Shown here: in pieces, positions 46,870-55,648 of the stretch | Layout of the letters: each line of letters starts with the position of its first letter | How positions within the stretch are numbered: position 1 is the stretch's first letter | Origin: an uncultured Lachnospiraceae bacterium | GTDB lineage: Bacteria > Bacillota > Clostridia > Lachnospirales > Lachnospiraceae | Direction: 5' to 3' | Assembly: GCA_945949085.1 (NCBI GenBank) | Contig: CAMFDJ010000021.1 | Location: 1 to 59,925 of the forward strand | Length of the DNA stretch: 59,925 nucleotides | The notes under the pieces: generated by a model | Databases searched by the model: none | Seen by the model: the letters and a program-made list of their open reading frames with translations, nothing else | What the model was told of the DNA's origin: nothing | Program-made: the position numbers and the translations under genes

Positions 46870-49800
46870 ATGAAAAAGAAAACACTAAGGATAATCAGCT
46901 TGGCTGTATGTGCTGCAGTGCTTACTTCTTCAACGATTTCCGGTTATGCGGCTCCGATTTCCGTGTCGGAAAACAGCAATGCTATTTCTGAGGAGACAAT
47001 AGAAGAGATCAGAATCGAGGAATCAAAGCAGGACATAGATTCGGAGAAAAATGCGCATGAGATATTAGAGGGGCAACAAGAAGAAATTGATGAGCATATA
47101 GGGCAGGATTGTGAGGAGATATTTGACGAAGAGTACCAAGTTTTGGAGAGGGATGAGCAGAGTAGGGAAACGCTTGTCCAAACAGGGGATTTATATGTGA
47201 CGACAATATATGATGATGAAAATCGGTTGTATACAGTCTATTATGCCAATGCACCATATGAAGAAGGAAATTTTTTTATAGAAAAAATTACCGTTCAGGA
47301 AATTGATGGAAATGAGTTTGGCAGTACATGTATAGTGACTGTAGAAAATGAGCAGGGTATAGCAATAGATGAATACAATGAATTTAATCAGGTAACGCGT
47401 ACCGTATCCACGGATGGGGAATGTAAAGTAAATTATTATAACGGTGAAAATTTAATAAAGGAAATTGTACCTTATACGGGAACAGAAGAAGACATCATGC
47501 ATACGACATCATATAGCTATGATAGCAATGGTCATCTTTCAGAAATCCGTGTACCTGTCGACTGTGCTGAAGATGGAACAATCAGTTATTCAATTGCTCG
47601 ATACGAGTATAATAATAATGATGATTTGTGTGCATTTGAACAATCGGTGAATGAAACAGGTAAGACAGAGCAGTTTGCAAGAACAGAGTATGAGTATGAC
47701 GAAGGTGGGAATAAAACAAAAACTATCGAGTATGATACAGATGGAAGCGTCATATCAATTGCGCAATTTTACTATGATGAAGATGGCAATCTGCTGAGAC
47801 AATATACGGGTTTGAACGACAGTCTTACAATCAATGGGCTTGATTGCGTAGTGCCTGGGAAAGATAAAGAATATGCTGTTGTTCAATATGAGTATGATGA
47901 AGGGCGCATGGTTTCCATGACGGATGCAGAGGGCAACAAAGAAACCTATGAATATGGTGAAGACGGGCTTTTGTCTGTCATGACAGACAAGAACGGTAAT
48001 AGACATGAGTATACTTATAACGATGGCTTGTACAGGGAATCAGAGAAAATCTATTATGCAGGGAATAATTCCGACACACCGGATTCGGAACGCACATATA
48101 TTCAGGAGACAGATGCAAATGGAAATGAGGATATGCTGACAGCAATAGAAGAGGACGGAAAAAGAGTCAGTTATACTTATGATGCAGAAGGACAGATGTT
48201 GACAGAAACTGATCCAAATGGTAATCAGGTATCATATACCTACAATGATATTGGACAGATTACTTCAATTACTGTGAATGATGAAAACGGAAGAATAATT
48301 GGAGCAACAAAATATCAATATGATGCAAGTAAAAAACTAAAGGCGATTAAAGACAAAGATGGAAAAACGATTTCTGAATATGCCTATAATAAAAAAGGAA
48401 AAGTATCAAAAAAGAAATTGAAAAATGGTAGTACGATTTCATTTACATATAATGAAGCTGGCTGGAAGACGGATATTAAGGCAAAAGATAAAACAGGAAA
48501 AGTAATAGAGGATAAAAGTTACGTTTATACTGTGGACGGAAATGTGGCATCGGAGAAAGACCGGAAACATAAAACAAATATTAGGTACGAATATGATGGA
48601 ACAGGTCGTCTTTTGAAAGAAAAAAGTACAGAGGCAAAGAAACGGAATGTTGATTTTTCTTATGACGAGGCAGGTAACAGGACAAAAATCAAAGACGGAA
48701 AAAAGACGCAATTCAGTGTATATGATGATGCCAACAGACTTGTCTCGTCAGGAGATAATAAGATTGTCTATGATGCAGGCGGAAATATGCTGTCAGACGG
48801 TAAAACAACATACACTTATGATGCAAGAAATCATCTGATTTCAGCAGTAAGTGAAGAAGCAGATGTGCGGTATGAATATGATATAAACGGAAGGATGATC
48901 AAGCGTATTTCAAATGGGAAGGAAGAAACGTTTGTTTGGGCAAATGATGCAATCGTTGCAAAGCTTTCTGAGGAGGGAAACACATATTATTATGATGAAC
49001 CTGATAATGAAATAATAGCAGCTGATATTTCAGGGCAGAACCAGTATTATGTGGAAGATAATCATGGTAATATTATTGCATCACTTGATGAAAAGGGAAG
49101 TGTTAAAGAAAGTATTACATATGATGCTTTCGGAAATGCAGATTTGCGGAGTGGAGAGATGGAACCGGGATATACGGGTAACTTTTATGACGGTACCACA
49201 GGACTTTTGTACTTGAATGCTAGATTCTATAATCCGGAGACAGGTACTTTCTTGACGGAGGATTCAATAGCCGGAAGTGCGGCTGAGACAATAACGTTAA
49301 ATCGATATGCCTACTGTAAACAGAATCCGGTAAATTATACGGATGACTCAGGACATTGGTCGAGTGCTGATCATACAACACAGACAACGTATGCGTTGAA
49401 TGCGTACTCTTACAGTGGAACGGCAAAAACTTGTATGCAATATGCACAGGGGATAACAGATAGTAACTTCCATTATGAAACAGATGTATACCGACTGTCT
49501 CTTTCGGATAAGAGTATATCACGAATGAATCTTTCAAACTTAGTGGGTTATTGTGATCAGAATAGAGTCAATCTGAACAGTATGACAAAAGATAATTATT
49601 ATCGTTCATTATATCATGGAAGAGGAGACTACTATAAATATATTGCATATATGCTTGGTATTGCATTGCAGTTTCAGAAGGGATATCAGATAACACAAGT
49701 GACACTTAGAAATGATGATTGGACATATCAGCAAATTAATTTTGATATGCTGATTCATTTGCCAGACAAATATGAAAAGGAAAAAAAAGGAAGCACGGTA

Positions 49801-50403
49801 TCGAGAGCAGAAATCAGTTATTTGATTATGGGTATTGCGATGCACCTTTCTGAAGACTTATGGGCTCATACAGCGATAGCGAATGACACGAGCGCAGAAT
49901 TGTCAAATTATTCGGGAAGTTTTGTTAATTTTACGGAAGTTGTTAATGATATCGCAAATAGTAATAAACCAGTAAGTTATTTGGGATTGGGTCAATATAA
50001 GAAGAGTAGTGCTAACATAGAAAATACTATTGTTGAAGGAAACACCCGATCTGGAAATGAAAGAAGAGGATATGCAAAAGATGCTGCAAAAAGATTGTTG
50101 TATTATTATAAAAATGGAAGAATTATGTACTCTGGTAGTCAAACATTATCTGGAACAGATAGTGCAACAAGTGCAGATAGAGCGCTATTAAATAAACTTG
50201 TGTGTAGTAATGCAACTTTAAGCTCCGTGCAATATCAAGTTGTTTCAACAGGAAAAACAGTAAGATGTGGAAGATACTCTTGTACATCATGTAATTCGGG
50301 TTCATCAGATAGTTGTTATAGACTTTTTTATAGTGCACTTAGTAACAATAAAGGTCTGGGATTTAACCGACTGTTAAGATATAATGTTGCGGATAGCGAG
50401 TAG
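46870..50403 (+). CDS. Secreted YD-repeat/RHS protein with a distinct C-terminal domain
   Basis: A 1177-residue protein. A signal peptide (MKKKTLRIISLAVCAAVLTS..., cleaved near GYAA) precedes a Glu-rich segment and then many YD repeats (YDxxGxxxxxx) from ~200 to 740. The RHS core signature follows (YTGNFYDGTTGLLYLNARFYNPETGTF..., about 765-800), where the variable toxin tip normally begins. The ~350-residue tip after DSGHW (~829) has GIAMHLSEDLWAHTA with His992, Glu995-Asp996 and His1000, recalling the HxxxDxxxH helices of zinc-dependent phospholipase C-like proteins. Its end is Cys-rich (CGRYSCTSCNSGSSDSC). It is driven from the BlaI-operator promoter. No clear immunity gene follows. Confidence 0.92.
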   Translation: MKKKTLRIISLAVCAAVLTSSTISGYAAPISVSENSNAISEETIEEIRIEESKQDIDSEKNAHEILEGQQEEIDEHIGQDCEEIFDEEYQVLERDEQSRETLVQTGDLYVTTIYDDENRLYTVYYANAPYEEGNFFIEKITVQEIDGNEFGSTCIVTVENEQGIAIDEYNEFNQVTRTVSTDGECKVNYYNGENLIKEIVPYTGTEEDIMHTTSYSYDSNGHLSEIRVPVDCAEDGTISYSIARYEYNNNDDLCAFEQSVNETGKTEQFARTEYEYDEGGNKTKTIEYDTDGSVISIAQFYYDEDGNLLRQYTGLNDSLTINGLDCVVPGKDKEYAVVQYEYDEGRMVSMTDAEGNKETYEYGEDGLLSVMTDKNGNRHEYTYNDGLYRESEKIYYAGNNSDTPDSERTYIQETDANGNEDMLTAIEEDGKRVSYTYDAEGQMLTETDPNGNQVSYTYNDIGQITSITVNDENGRIIGATKYQYDASKKLKAIKDKDGKTISEYAYNKKGKVSKKKLKNGSTISFTYNEAGWKTDIKAKDKTGKVIEDKSYVYTVDGNVASEKDRKHKTNIRYEYDGTGRLLKEKSTEAKKRNVDFSYDEAGNRTKIKDGKKTQFSVYDDANRLVSSGDNKIVYDAGGNMLSDGKTTYTYDARNHLISAVSEEADVRYEYDINGRMIKRISNGKEETFVWANDAIVAKLSEEGNTYYYDEPDNEIIAADISGQNQYYVEDNHGNIIASLDEKGSVKESITYDAFGNADLRSGEMEPGYTGNFYDGTTGLLYLNARFYNPETGTFLTEDSIAGSAAETITLNRYAYCKQNPVNYTDDSGHWSSADHTTQTTYALNAYSYSGTAKTCMQYAQGITDSNFHYETDVYRLSLSDKSISRMNLSNLVGYCDQNRVNLNSMTKDNYYRSLYHGRGDYYKYIAYMLGIALQFQKGYQITQVTLRNDDWTYQQINFDMLIHLPDKYEKEKKGSTVSRAEISYLIMGIAMHLSEDLWAHTAIANDTSAELSNYSGSFVNFTEVVNDIANSNKPVSYLGLGQYKKSSANIENTIVEGNTRSGNERRGYAKDAAKRLLYYYKNGRIMYSGSQTLSGTDSATSADRALLNKLVCSNATLSSVQYQVVSTGKTVRCGRYSCTSCNSGSSDSCYRLFYSALSNNKGLGFNRLLRYNVADSE

Positions 50404-50502
50404 GATGACTTGATATTTTTTGTATTATAATGTGTGTAATAACATTTCTATTGTCATAATTGTATTTGTATAATAGAATTAATTCCAAAGGAGGAGATTA
50501 GT

Positions 50503-51483
50503 ATGATAAAGATAAAGAAACACATAACCATTTTTACCATGTGCCTTGCCATACTTGCATTTCAAATGCTGCTTGGCAAGCAGGTGCATGCGGAGAGTGT
50601 CCTTCAAATTGCCGAAAGGACAGAGGGAACGATCGATCAGAATAATCGGGAGGCAGTGTACACGTTCCGGACGGACAACGTCAACACATTTTCCTATGTC
50701 ATCGATTACCAGGGCGATGCCAATCTTCTGGTACAGGTCTGTGACAGCAAGGGAACTGTTTTGAAAGAGTGTTCGGACTGGATTGCAGCAGATGGCTTTC
50801 AGGATCTCTTTGGTCTGCGTGTAGATGATTGTGCGAAGGGAACCCAATATCAGGTTAAGATCAGTGCTCCTGCAGATCAGGTAAAAGAAGTGAAATATTC
50901 TCTTGCTGTCTATAAAAGCAATGCATACGGCAGTGCAAAACTTGCCAAGCCCTATGCAGTCTACAATGGAAAGAAAATCCGTCTTCCGAAGATTACGGTA
51001 TATGATAAAGCCGGAAAAAAACTGGACAGCAGTGAATATACTTACTGGATCAAAGAACCATATTATGAATCCGAAAAGCCTGTCATGAAATATGCAAAGG
51101 AAATCGGAAAATATGATTATTATGTTGCATACGGCAAGGAGTATTATCATGATGAGTCAGAGGGTGAGTGTGGCAACAGTCAGCTGATTGAAGCAACCTT
51201 TGAGATCAGACCGGAGAGGGCAAAAATTGCTAAGGTGGAAAGTAAATCAGGTAAGATTACTGCGACCTGCAAAAGCAGTAAAAATGCCAAAACCTATTCA
51301 TGGCAGCTTGCAACCGATAAGAAATTTAAGAATATTGTGAAAACTGCTGTCTGGTCATCCGGTACGAAAAAAACATTCCGTAACCTGAAGAAAGGCAAAG
51401 TGTATTATGTCAGAGTGGCGATTGATGCAAACGATTTTGTCAGAGGTGCCTACAGCAAACCGGTCAAAGTGAAGTGTAAATAG
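50503..51483 (+). CDS. Secreted protein with PPC-like and fibronectin III-like domains
   Basis: A 326-residue exported protein: signal peptide to about GKQVHAE (residue 31), an N-terminal beta domain (VYTFRTDNVNTFSYVIDYQGD) like bacterial pre-peptidase C-terminal modules, and a C-terminal Fn3-like domain (YSWQLATDKKFKNIV, GKVYYVRVAIDAND) common in clostridial surface proteins. No enzyme motif. AAAGGAGG precedes the ATG. Codon use and GC are closer to the core genome than to the RHS gene tip. It could be an adhesin or a partner of the RHS protein; unknown. Confidence 0.8.
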   Translation: MIKIKKHITIFTMCLAILAFQMLLGKQVHAESVLQIAERTEGTIDQNNREAVYTFRTDNVNTFSYVIDYQGDANLLVQVCDSKGTVLKECSDWIAADGFQDLFGLRVDDCAKGTQYQVKISAPADQVKEVKYSLAVYKSNAYGSAKLAKPYAVYNGKKIRLPKITVYDKAGKKLDSSEYTYWIKEPYYESEKPVMKYAKEIGKYDYYVAYGKEYYHDESEGECGNSQLIEATFEIRPERAKIAKVESKSGKITATCKSSKNAKTYSWQLATDKKFKNIVKTAVWSSGTKKTFRNLKKGKVYYVRVAIDANDFVRGAYSKPVKVKCK

Positions 51484-51528
51484 CGCTTACAGTGCTTACG
51501 GGCTGTGAAAAGAAACAGTATAAAGTGA

Positions 51529-51577
51529 AAAAACGCGCCGATTGTTCCGTAATCAGGAATTGTCGGCGTGTTTTTTT
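51529..51577 (+). terminator. Terminator after the PPC/Fn3 gene
   Basis: The stem CGCGCCGATTGTTCC (51534-51548) pairs with GGAATTGTCGGCGTG (51556-51570) with a few mismatches, followed by T7. Its right arm coincides with the 3' end of the decayed kinase on the other strand. Confidence 0.88.
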
Positions 51578-52072
51578 AATACAACTGAAACATGGAAAAT
51601 GTCATCCTCAACTTTGATATCAAATTGACCGGCTAAACCGGCTACAGTTCTTTCAACATTTTTAAGTCCAAAAGGCAATCGATAAAAATGACAGATCAAT
51701 GAGATTGCATGCAATATAAGACAGCCCACTCATTTTTGGCACAAGCAAGCGATAAAAGGAAGTGGATTGGATAAATAATGTGTTGATTTCATCCATGCAG
51801 GAGGCAAAGAAAAATAAGACCAGTAATTGTCGCAGACGGATACGGATTATGTCATTCAATTGCAAAAACAGACAAACCAATGTACAGAAAACGATCAGTA
51901 CATATTTTTTGTAGAAAGGCAGAGGTGCGCATGCCGGTAGAATAACAAAGATACATCCGAGAAGGGGGAACAGAATATTGTTTTTCAGCTTTGCATGATA
52001 AAACAGACGATATACAAATTGATATTTTATCATTTCCAAAAAATAGATGATGATTGCAAATAATGATTCCAT
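51553..52072 (-). pseudogene. Histidine kinase with large internal deletion (AgrC/GHKL type)
   Basis: From ATG 52072 an intact membrane sensor part runs ~135 codons (several hydrophobic helices, as in AgrC-like kinases) and stops at 51662. In a different frame immediately after, PFGLKNVERTVAGLAGQFDIKVEDDIFHVSVVLKK reads as the last ATP-binding box (GLKN) and end of a GHKL kinase (this run spans about 51560-51680). The dimerisation domain, phospho-acceptor His and most of the ATPase are missing. It lies one base downstream of the regulator gene, so it was the cognate kinase. Confidence 0.82.
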
Positions 52073-52073
52073 T

Positions 52074-52778
52074 TTATCTCCGCTTAAACTGTAGATCGTA
52101 TTCGATATAGTCTTTTTCAAACTGTTTGCGACTTCTCCGCGGTACTATAAACTCTCTGTTTCCAATCGTGATAGTACCATTGTTATAGTCATCGATCCAA
52201 TCCATATTGACGATGAGCTTTTTGCTTATCCGCTTCATTTTGGGGGAATCAAGCTGTAACTCCATTTGACTTAGCGTGATGTCTTTACGAAATAATTTGT
52301 CCTTGCAAAGACAAATGATGTATCCGTTAAAAGCTTCAATGTATTTGATTTCCCGTTGTTCTAACTGATATTTATTTCTGTTCCTATATACTTCAATAGT
52401 ATTGAAATCTGATGTACTTTGCAGAACTGCCTGCAGCGCTTCTTTTATCTCGTCTATTTTGAAGGGTTTCGTAATAAAACGAAATGCTTGAATCGTAAAT
52501 GCTTCTTTGAAGCGTTCTACAATTGCTGTTTCCATGATAATACAGCATTCAGGGTTCATTTGTCTGATTTTTTTCCCGGTTTCTATACCATCTATTTCCG
52601 GCATTTCAATATCAAGGAACACGATATCAATCTCAGTAATATGGTCAAGCAATTTTGTACCGGAATCGAAAATGATAATTTTCCAGTCGGTATTCCAGTC
52701 TGTCCGGATGGACTGAATCATTCGGTGTAATTTTTCAGCAGATGCTGTTTGATCATCACATATGGCAATTGTCAGCAT
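52074..52778 (-). CDS. LytTR-family response regulator (AgrA/VirR type)
   Basis: A 234-residue regulator from ATG 52778. The receiver domain has the acidic pair Asp8-Asp9, phospho-acceptor Asp56 in IVFLDIEMPEIDG, and the switch lysine in FITKPFK. The C-terminal LytTR DNA-binding domain (about 130-234) includes IKYIEAFNGYIICLC and VNMDWIDDYNNGTITIGNREFIVPRR. The kinase next to it is broken, so it may be orphaned or served by another kinase. Confidence 0.93.
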   Translation of the reverse strand: MLTIAICDDQTASAEKLHRMIQSIRTDWNTDWKIIIFDSGTKLLDHITEIDIVFLDIEMPEIDGIETGKKIRQMNPECCIIMETAIVERFKEAFTIQAFRFITKPFKIDEIKEALQAVLQSTSDFNTIEVYRNRNKYQLEQREIKYIEAFNGYIICLCKDKLFRKDITLSQMELQLDSPKMKRISKKLIVNMDWIDDYNNGTITIGNREFIVPRRSRKQFEKDYIEYDLQFKRR

Positions 52779-53305
52779 AGTTCTCTCGTATTCCCCTGAA
52801 TTATTCATAAATCACTACTGACATTATAACAATTGCCTCTGCAAAGCTCAACCAAATGCAAGGCATATTCGACAATATTCTACTATGTTTTTACTTTTTT
52901 TGACCATAGAACAAGTTATCTGACCATACAAGGAGTTTTCATTGAAATATACATTTGGGAATTGCTATTCTGAAAAAATAAAGGGAAAGAAATACTCCGA
53001 TATGTCTCCTATTATGATGCCATAAACAAAACTTTCAATCAAGTAAATATAAAATATGTGGAATATTTGCAGAAATAGTTGTGCGAAATCGTTAAAAGCA
53101 GGTAATACGTGTAATAGACAGATTCAATATAGTTTGAAAGGTGCCATTTTAACATGTTTCCTGCTCCTGGTCGGCTATCTTCTGTATTCCTTACGCTTAA
53201 AATTATGGAGTTGATTACTAATTTAAAGTAAAATAAGAAAATAGCTATAGTCAAGCTAAAAAGTGATTTTTTAATGGGCTGTAATGAACGTTATGGGGGA
53301 CAAAA
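52779..53305 (+). other. Gene-poor AT-rich spacer with direct repeat TGACCATA
   Basis: Two exact copies of TGACCATA start at 52901 and 52921, a 20-bp period close to two helical turns, as expected for LytTR direct-repeat sites. A small ORF of about 25 codons from ATG 53152 has no clear binding site. Nothing else is supported. Confidence 0.45.
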
Positions 53306-53629
53306 GTGAAGAATAATAAAATTCGAACTATTAGATGGTGTATTGTAGCAGGATTTTACATAGGTTGCCTGTATTGTATTGTGAGGTATCATATGACGAT
53401 ACAGCAATTTGGTATTGCAAGTTTTTGCTTTATTGTTTTGTTCCTGCTGAGTTGTATTTTGGAATGGAAAAAAATAAGCCGAGACATGACAGAGACTGAA
53501 AAAAACATAGTTATTGAAAAATGGTCTGAGGCTTATCCTCATAGAAATACCTTTAGAACTGTTTGGAATACAATCATGTTGATTTTGGCCATACTTACAT
53601 TATTTTATATTTCGTTTTTCTTTAAATAG
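53306..53629 (+). CDS. Small two-to-three-helix membrane protein, unknown
   Basis: A 107-residue protein from GTG 53306 (GGGGGA upstream). Membrane helices at about 10-28, 35-52 and 85-105 with a charged middle (WKKISRDMTETEKNIVIEKW). AT-rich like the next two genes. Not recognised. Confidence 0.6.
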   Translation: MKNNKIRTIRWCIVAGFYIGCLYCIVRYHMTIQQFGIASFCFIVLFLLSCILEWKKISRDMTETEKNIVIEKWSEAYPHRNTFRTVWNTIMLILAILTLFYISFFFK

Positions 53630-53659
53630 TATGTTTTAATATGGGGGGAATCAAATGAA

Positions 53660-54295
53660 ATGAAAATGATCATGGAAATAGTATCAAGCATATTTCTTTT
53701 ATTTTTTATAAGAGAGAAAATGATTTCTATTAACCCGTTTTGGGAAAGAGAAGTCGAGAACGCTACAATTACGGATTTTCGCATCTTTTCCGGAAGTGAA
53801 TATTATAAAGCGTTTTATTATTTCGCTTTTTCCGTTGTTACAACTACATCCGGAAAGCAGTATTTGATATTGCGCAGGAAGGATGATTATATTAATAAAC
53901 AGATAACGATTTTACATGATGGAAAAACAGCAGTCAGAAAAGATGGAATCATGCATTTTATAAGTCCGTGTGAGAAGCTATATTTGATGTTGGCAGTGTT
54001 TATGATGTTGTTTTCTGCATCATGCTTTACTGCAGGAATGAATTGTGTGATATTTTATATCTGTTTTATTATAGTTGCATTTGTGCTTATGCCTTTCTTT
54101 AATTTAAAGTTTATGGCATATTTTGAAAAAAGATTTGATGATGAAAATAGTAATAGGGCAGATTTGGAAATTGCTCTTGAGCAACTTTTGGGACCGGATT
54201 TAAAAAATATTCCAACATCTGTGGCAGTGAAAATTCTTGTTGTAATTTTGGGGGCTTTTCTCATGTTGCTATATAGACTTTCTATTTCCAATTGA
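53660..54295 (+). CDS. Membrane protein, unknown
   Basis: A 211-residue protein, ATG 53660 after GGGGGAA. An N-terminal helix, a beta-rich loop (SVVTTTSGKQYLILRRKDDYINKQITIL), two central helices (~112-155) and a final C-terminal helix. It follows the previous gene by 30 bases and shares its AT-rich make-up; probably one operon. No family recognised. Confidence 0.65.
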   Translation: MKMIMEIVSSIFLLFFIREKMISINPFWEREVENATITDFRIFSGSEYYKAFYYFAFSVVTTTSGKQYLILRRKDDYINKQITILHDGKTAVRKDGIMHFISPCEKLYLMLAVFMMLFSASCFTAGMNCVIFYICFIIVAFVLMPFFNLKFMAYFEKRFDDENSNRADLEIALEQLLGPDLKNIPTSVAVKILVVILGAFLMLLYRLSISN

Positions 54296-54358
54296 TACAA
54301 AGGCTGGGGAGTGCATGCATCTAGCTTAAATATAGTTGGCAAATGAAGAGGGGGATAT

Positions 54359-55066
54359 ATGAAATACATTAAAATTATGTTAAAAAGAAGATTGATTTTT
54401 AGTATATTACTGTTTTCTTTTGCTGTGATTATGTTTAGTGATGTCTATGCATTTGGTACTGATTATATTCATTCACAATATTCACAGGAAGAAAAAAGTA
54501 AGGTTATCGGGTATTTAGAACTGAAAAAGATTACATCGCACGAGGTTGCAAATGAAAGTATTCAAAGCTTTGATATCAGCCAGGATGGTACATTGATGGC
54601 CGTTGCGTTTTCAAATCACAAGATAGGTGTCTATGATATTAATGGAAAGTGGTTGTGGGGATTGACTGATATAGATCACCAAGGAGGATTCGACTGTGAA
54701 ATAGACGATATCGATAATGAGCTTTTGGCTATTTCACAGAGAGGAGATACGATATATAAAATTGATAGAGATCTAAACGTTTTGGATGCCGTTAAATTTG
54801 AGCATGAAAATAACGGAGATATTTATCCTAACTTGGAGCTGAAAAGACCAAAGGTGAGGGGAGAAAAAGTATACAAGATGAGTCGGACAAAGGTATGGAT
54901 GGAGGAATCTGGTGTTAAAACAGTATTAATTGATCATTCTATGGAATTATCAGTACAGGCAATAGCTTTTATTATTATAATAGGTATTTTTGTAGCAGTT
55001 TCGTTTTTGGTGGAAAAAGAAAAGCGTGATCAGGCGAAGAATGGTAGCGAAAAGAATGAGTGTTAA
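54359..55066 (+). CDS. Exported protein with propeller-like strands and C-terminal membrane helix
   Basis: A 235-residue protein with GAGGGGG upstream. An N-terminal signal or anchor (LIFSILLFSFAVIMFSDVYA), strands such as IQSFDISQDGTLMAVAFSNHKIGVYDINGKWLWGL that read like WD/propeller blades, and a C-terminal helix (SVQAIAFIIIIGIFVAVSFLV) with a basic cytoplasmic tail. Last of three AT-rich genes; function unknown. Confidence 0.65.
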   Translation: MKYIKIMLKRRLIFSILLFSFAVIMFSDVYAFGTDYIHSQYSQEEKSKVIGYLELKKITSHEVANESIQSFDISQDGTLMAVAFSNHKIGVYDINGKWLWGLTDIDHQGGFDCEIDDIDNELLAISQRGDTIYKIDRDLNVLDAVKFEHENNGDIYPNLELKRPKVRGEKVYKMSRTKVWMEESGVKTVLIDHSMELSVQAIAFIIIIGIFVAVSFLVEKEKRDQAKNGSEKNEC

Positions 55067-55125
55067 TTAAATAATCTAAAGATACTTTGTTTTAATGTAT
55101 TACGGCAATTTTCCAAAGTACCAGT

Positions 55126-55356
55126 ACCCCTCACACTCTGCGATGCGCGATTGCGCCCTTCATGAGCTTTGCGCCAGTTGTTCATGATGTATGGAATGAA
55201 CAGCGATGACAGACATGGATGTCTGTCACCTGCCTTTGCGGCAGGACGCCGCATAGGCAGGCAGTCGCGTCCGTCTTACAGAAACATGGTGGACATACAT
55301 CATAGAACAACCCGCAAAGGTCATAGTAGCAATGCACATGCAGAGCGTGAGGGGGA
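55126..55356 (+). repeat. Long imperfect inverted repeat (giant hairpin, MITE-like)
   Basis: The left arm 55126-55193 is largely complementary to the right arm 55294-55356. Blocks CCCTCAC.CTCTG, ATGCGCGATTGC, CTTTGC, GTTGTTC and ATGATGTATG find partners in reverse order. Inside lie a perfect hairpin TGACAGACAT-GG-ATGTCTGTCA (55207-55228) and CCTGCC (55229-55234), which can pair with GGCAGG at 55240 or 55256. GC content is well above the flanks. No ORF is supported. It may be a miniature mobile element or a structured RNA. Confidence 0.6.
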
Positions 55357-55538
55357 CGTCCGTTACCAATCAGCTTCAAGGCCCGCAATCCAAACGCCAA
55401 CGTGCTGACGACGACGGATGACGTGGGAAGAACCTACACCTATCTACACCTTATTACTGTCATGGTTATGATGATGGCAGAGCAAATAGACCGGAATAGG
55501 CGGAGCATAGCAGCAACACATATGCAGGACATATAATA
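55357..55538 (+). other. Non-coding remainder of the pilT upstream gap
   Basis: No gene, hairpin or promoter that I can support. Several ACGACG/TGATGATG patches and the phrase CCTACACCTATCTACACC suggest decayed sequence. Confidence 0.4.
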
Positions 55539-55570
55539 TTGTCTCGTCTCGCATTTGTCTCGCCTTGCAT
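55539..55570 (+). repeat. Two tandem 16-bp copies upstream of pilT
   Basis: TTGTCTCGTCTCGCAT (55539-55554) is followed directly by TTGTCTCGCCTTGCAT (55555-55570), 14 of 16 bases identical, ending 10 bases before the -35 box. Confidence 0.75.
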
Positions 55571-55580
55571 GAGAAAAAGA

Positions 55581-55608
55581 TTGACCGCATATAGCTTTAT
55601 AGTATAAG
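55581..55608 (+). promoter_or_regulatory. Promoter of pilT
   Basis: TTGACC (55581-55586), 16-bp spacer, TATAAG (55603-55608). Confidence 0.65.
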
Positions 55609-55648
55609 ATAAACTTAATAAAATTTATGTACAAAAGGGGGTACACAA

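Noticed and set aside
46870..50403. RHS gene as a contact-dependent toxin with adjacent immunity gene
   Set aside because: The toxin role is possible, but no downstream gene shows an immunity signature; kept only as an inference in the findings.
52809..53254. AgrD-like autoinducer peptide gene near the LytTR regulator
   Set aside because: Short ORFs in this gap lack a convincing ribosome site and any Cys-containing peptide pattern; no AgrB protease is present.
55182..55400. 72-codon minus-strand Cys-rich ORF
   Set aside because: It lies entirely inside the long inverted repeat, whose structure explains the open frame; no ribosome site.
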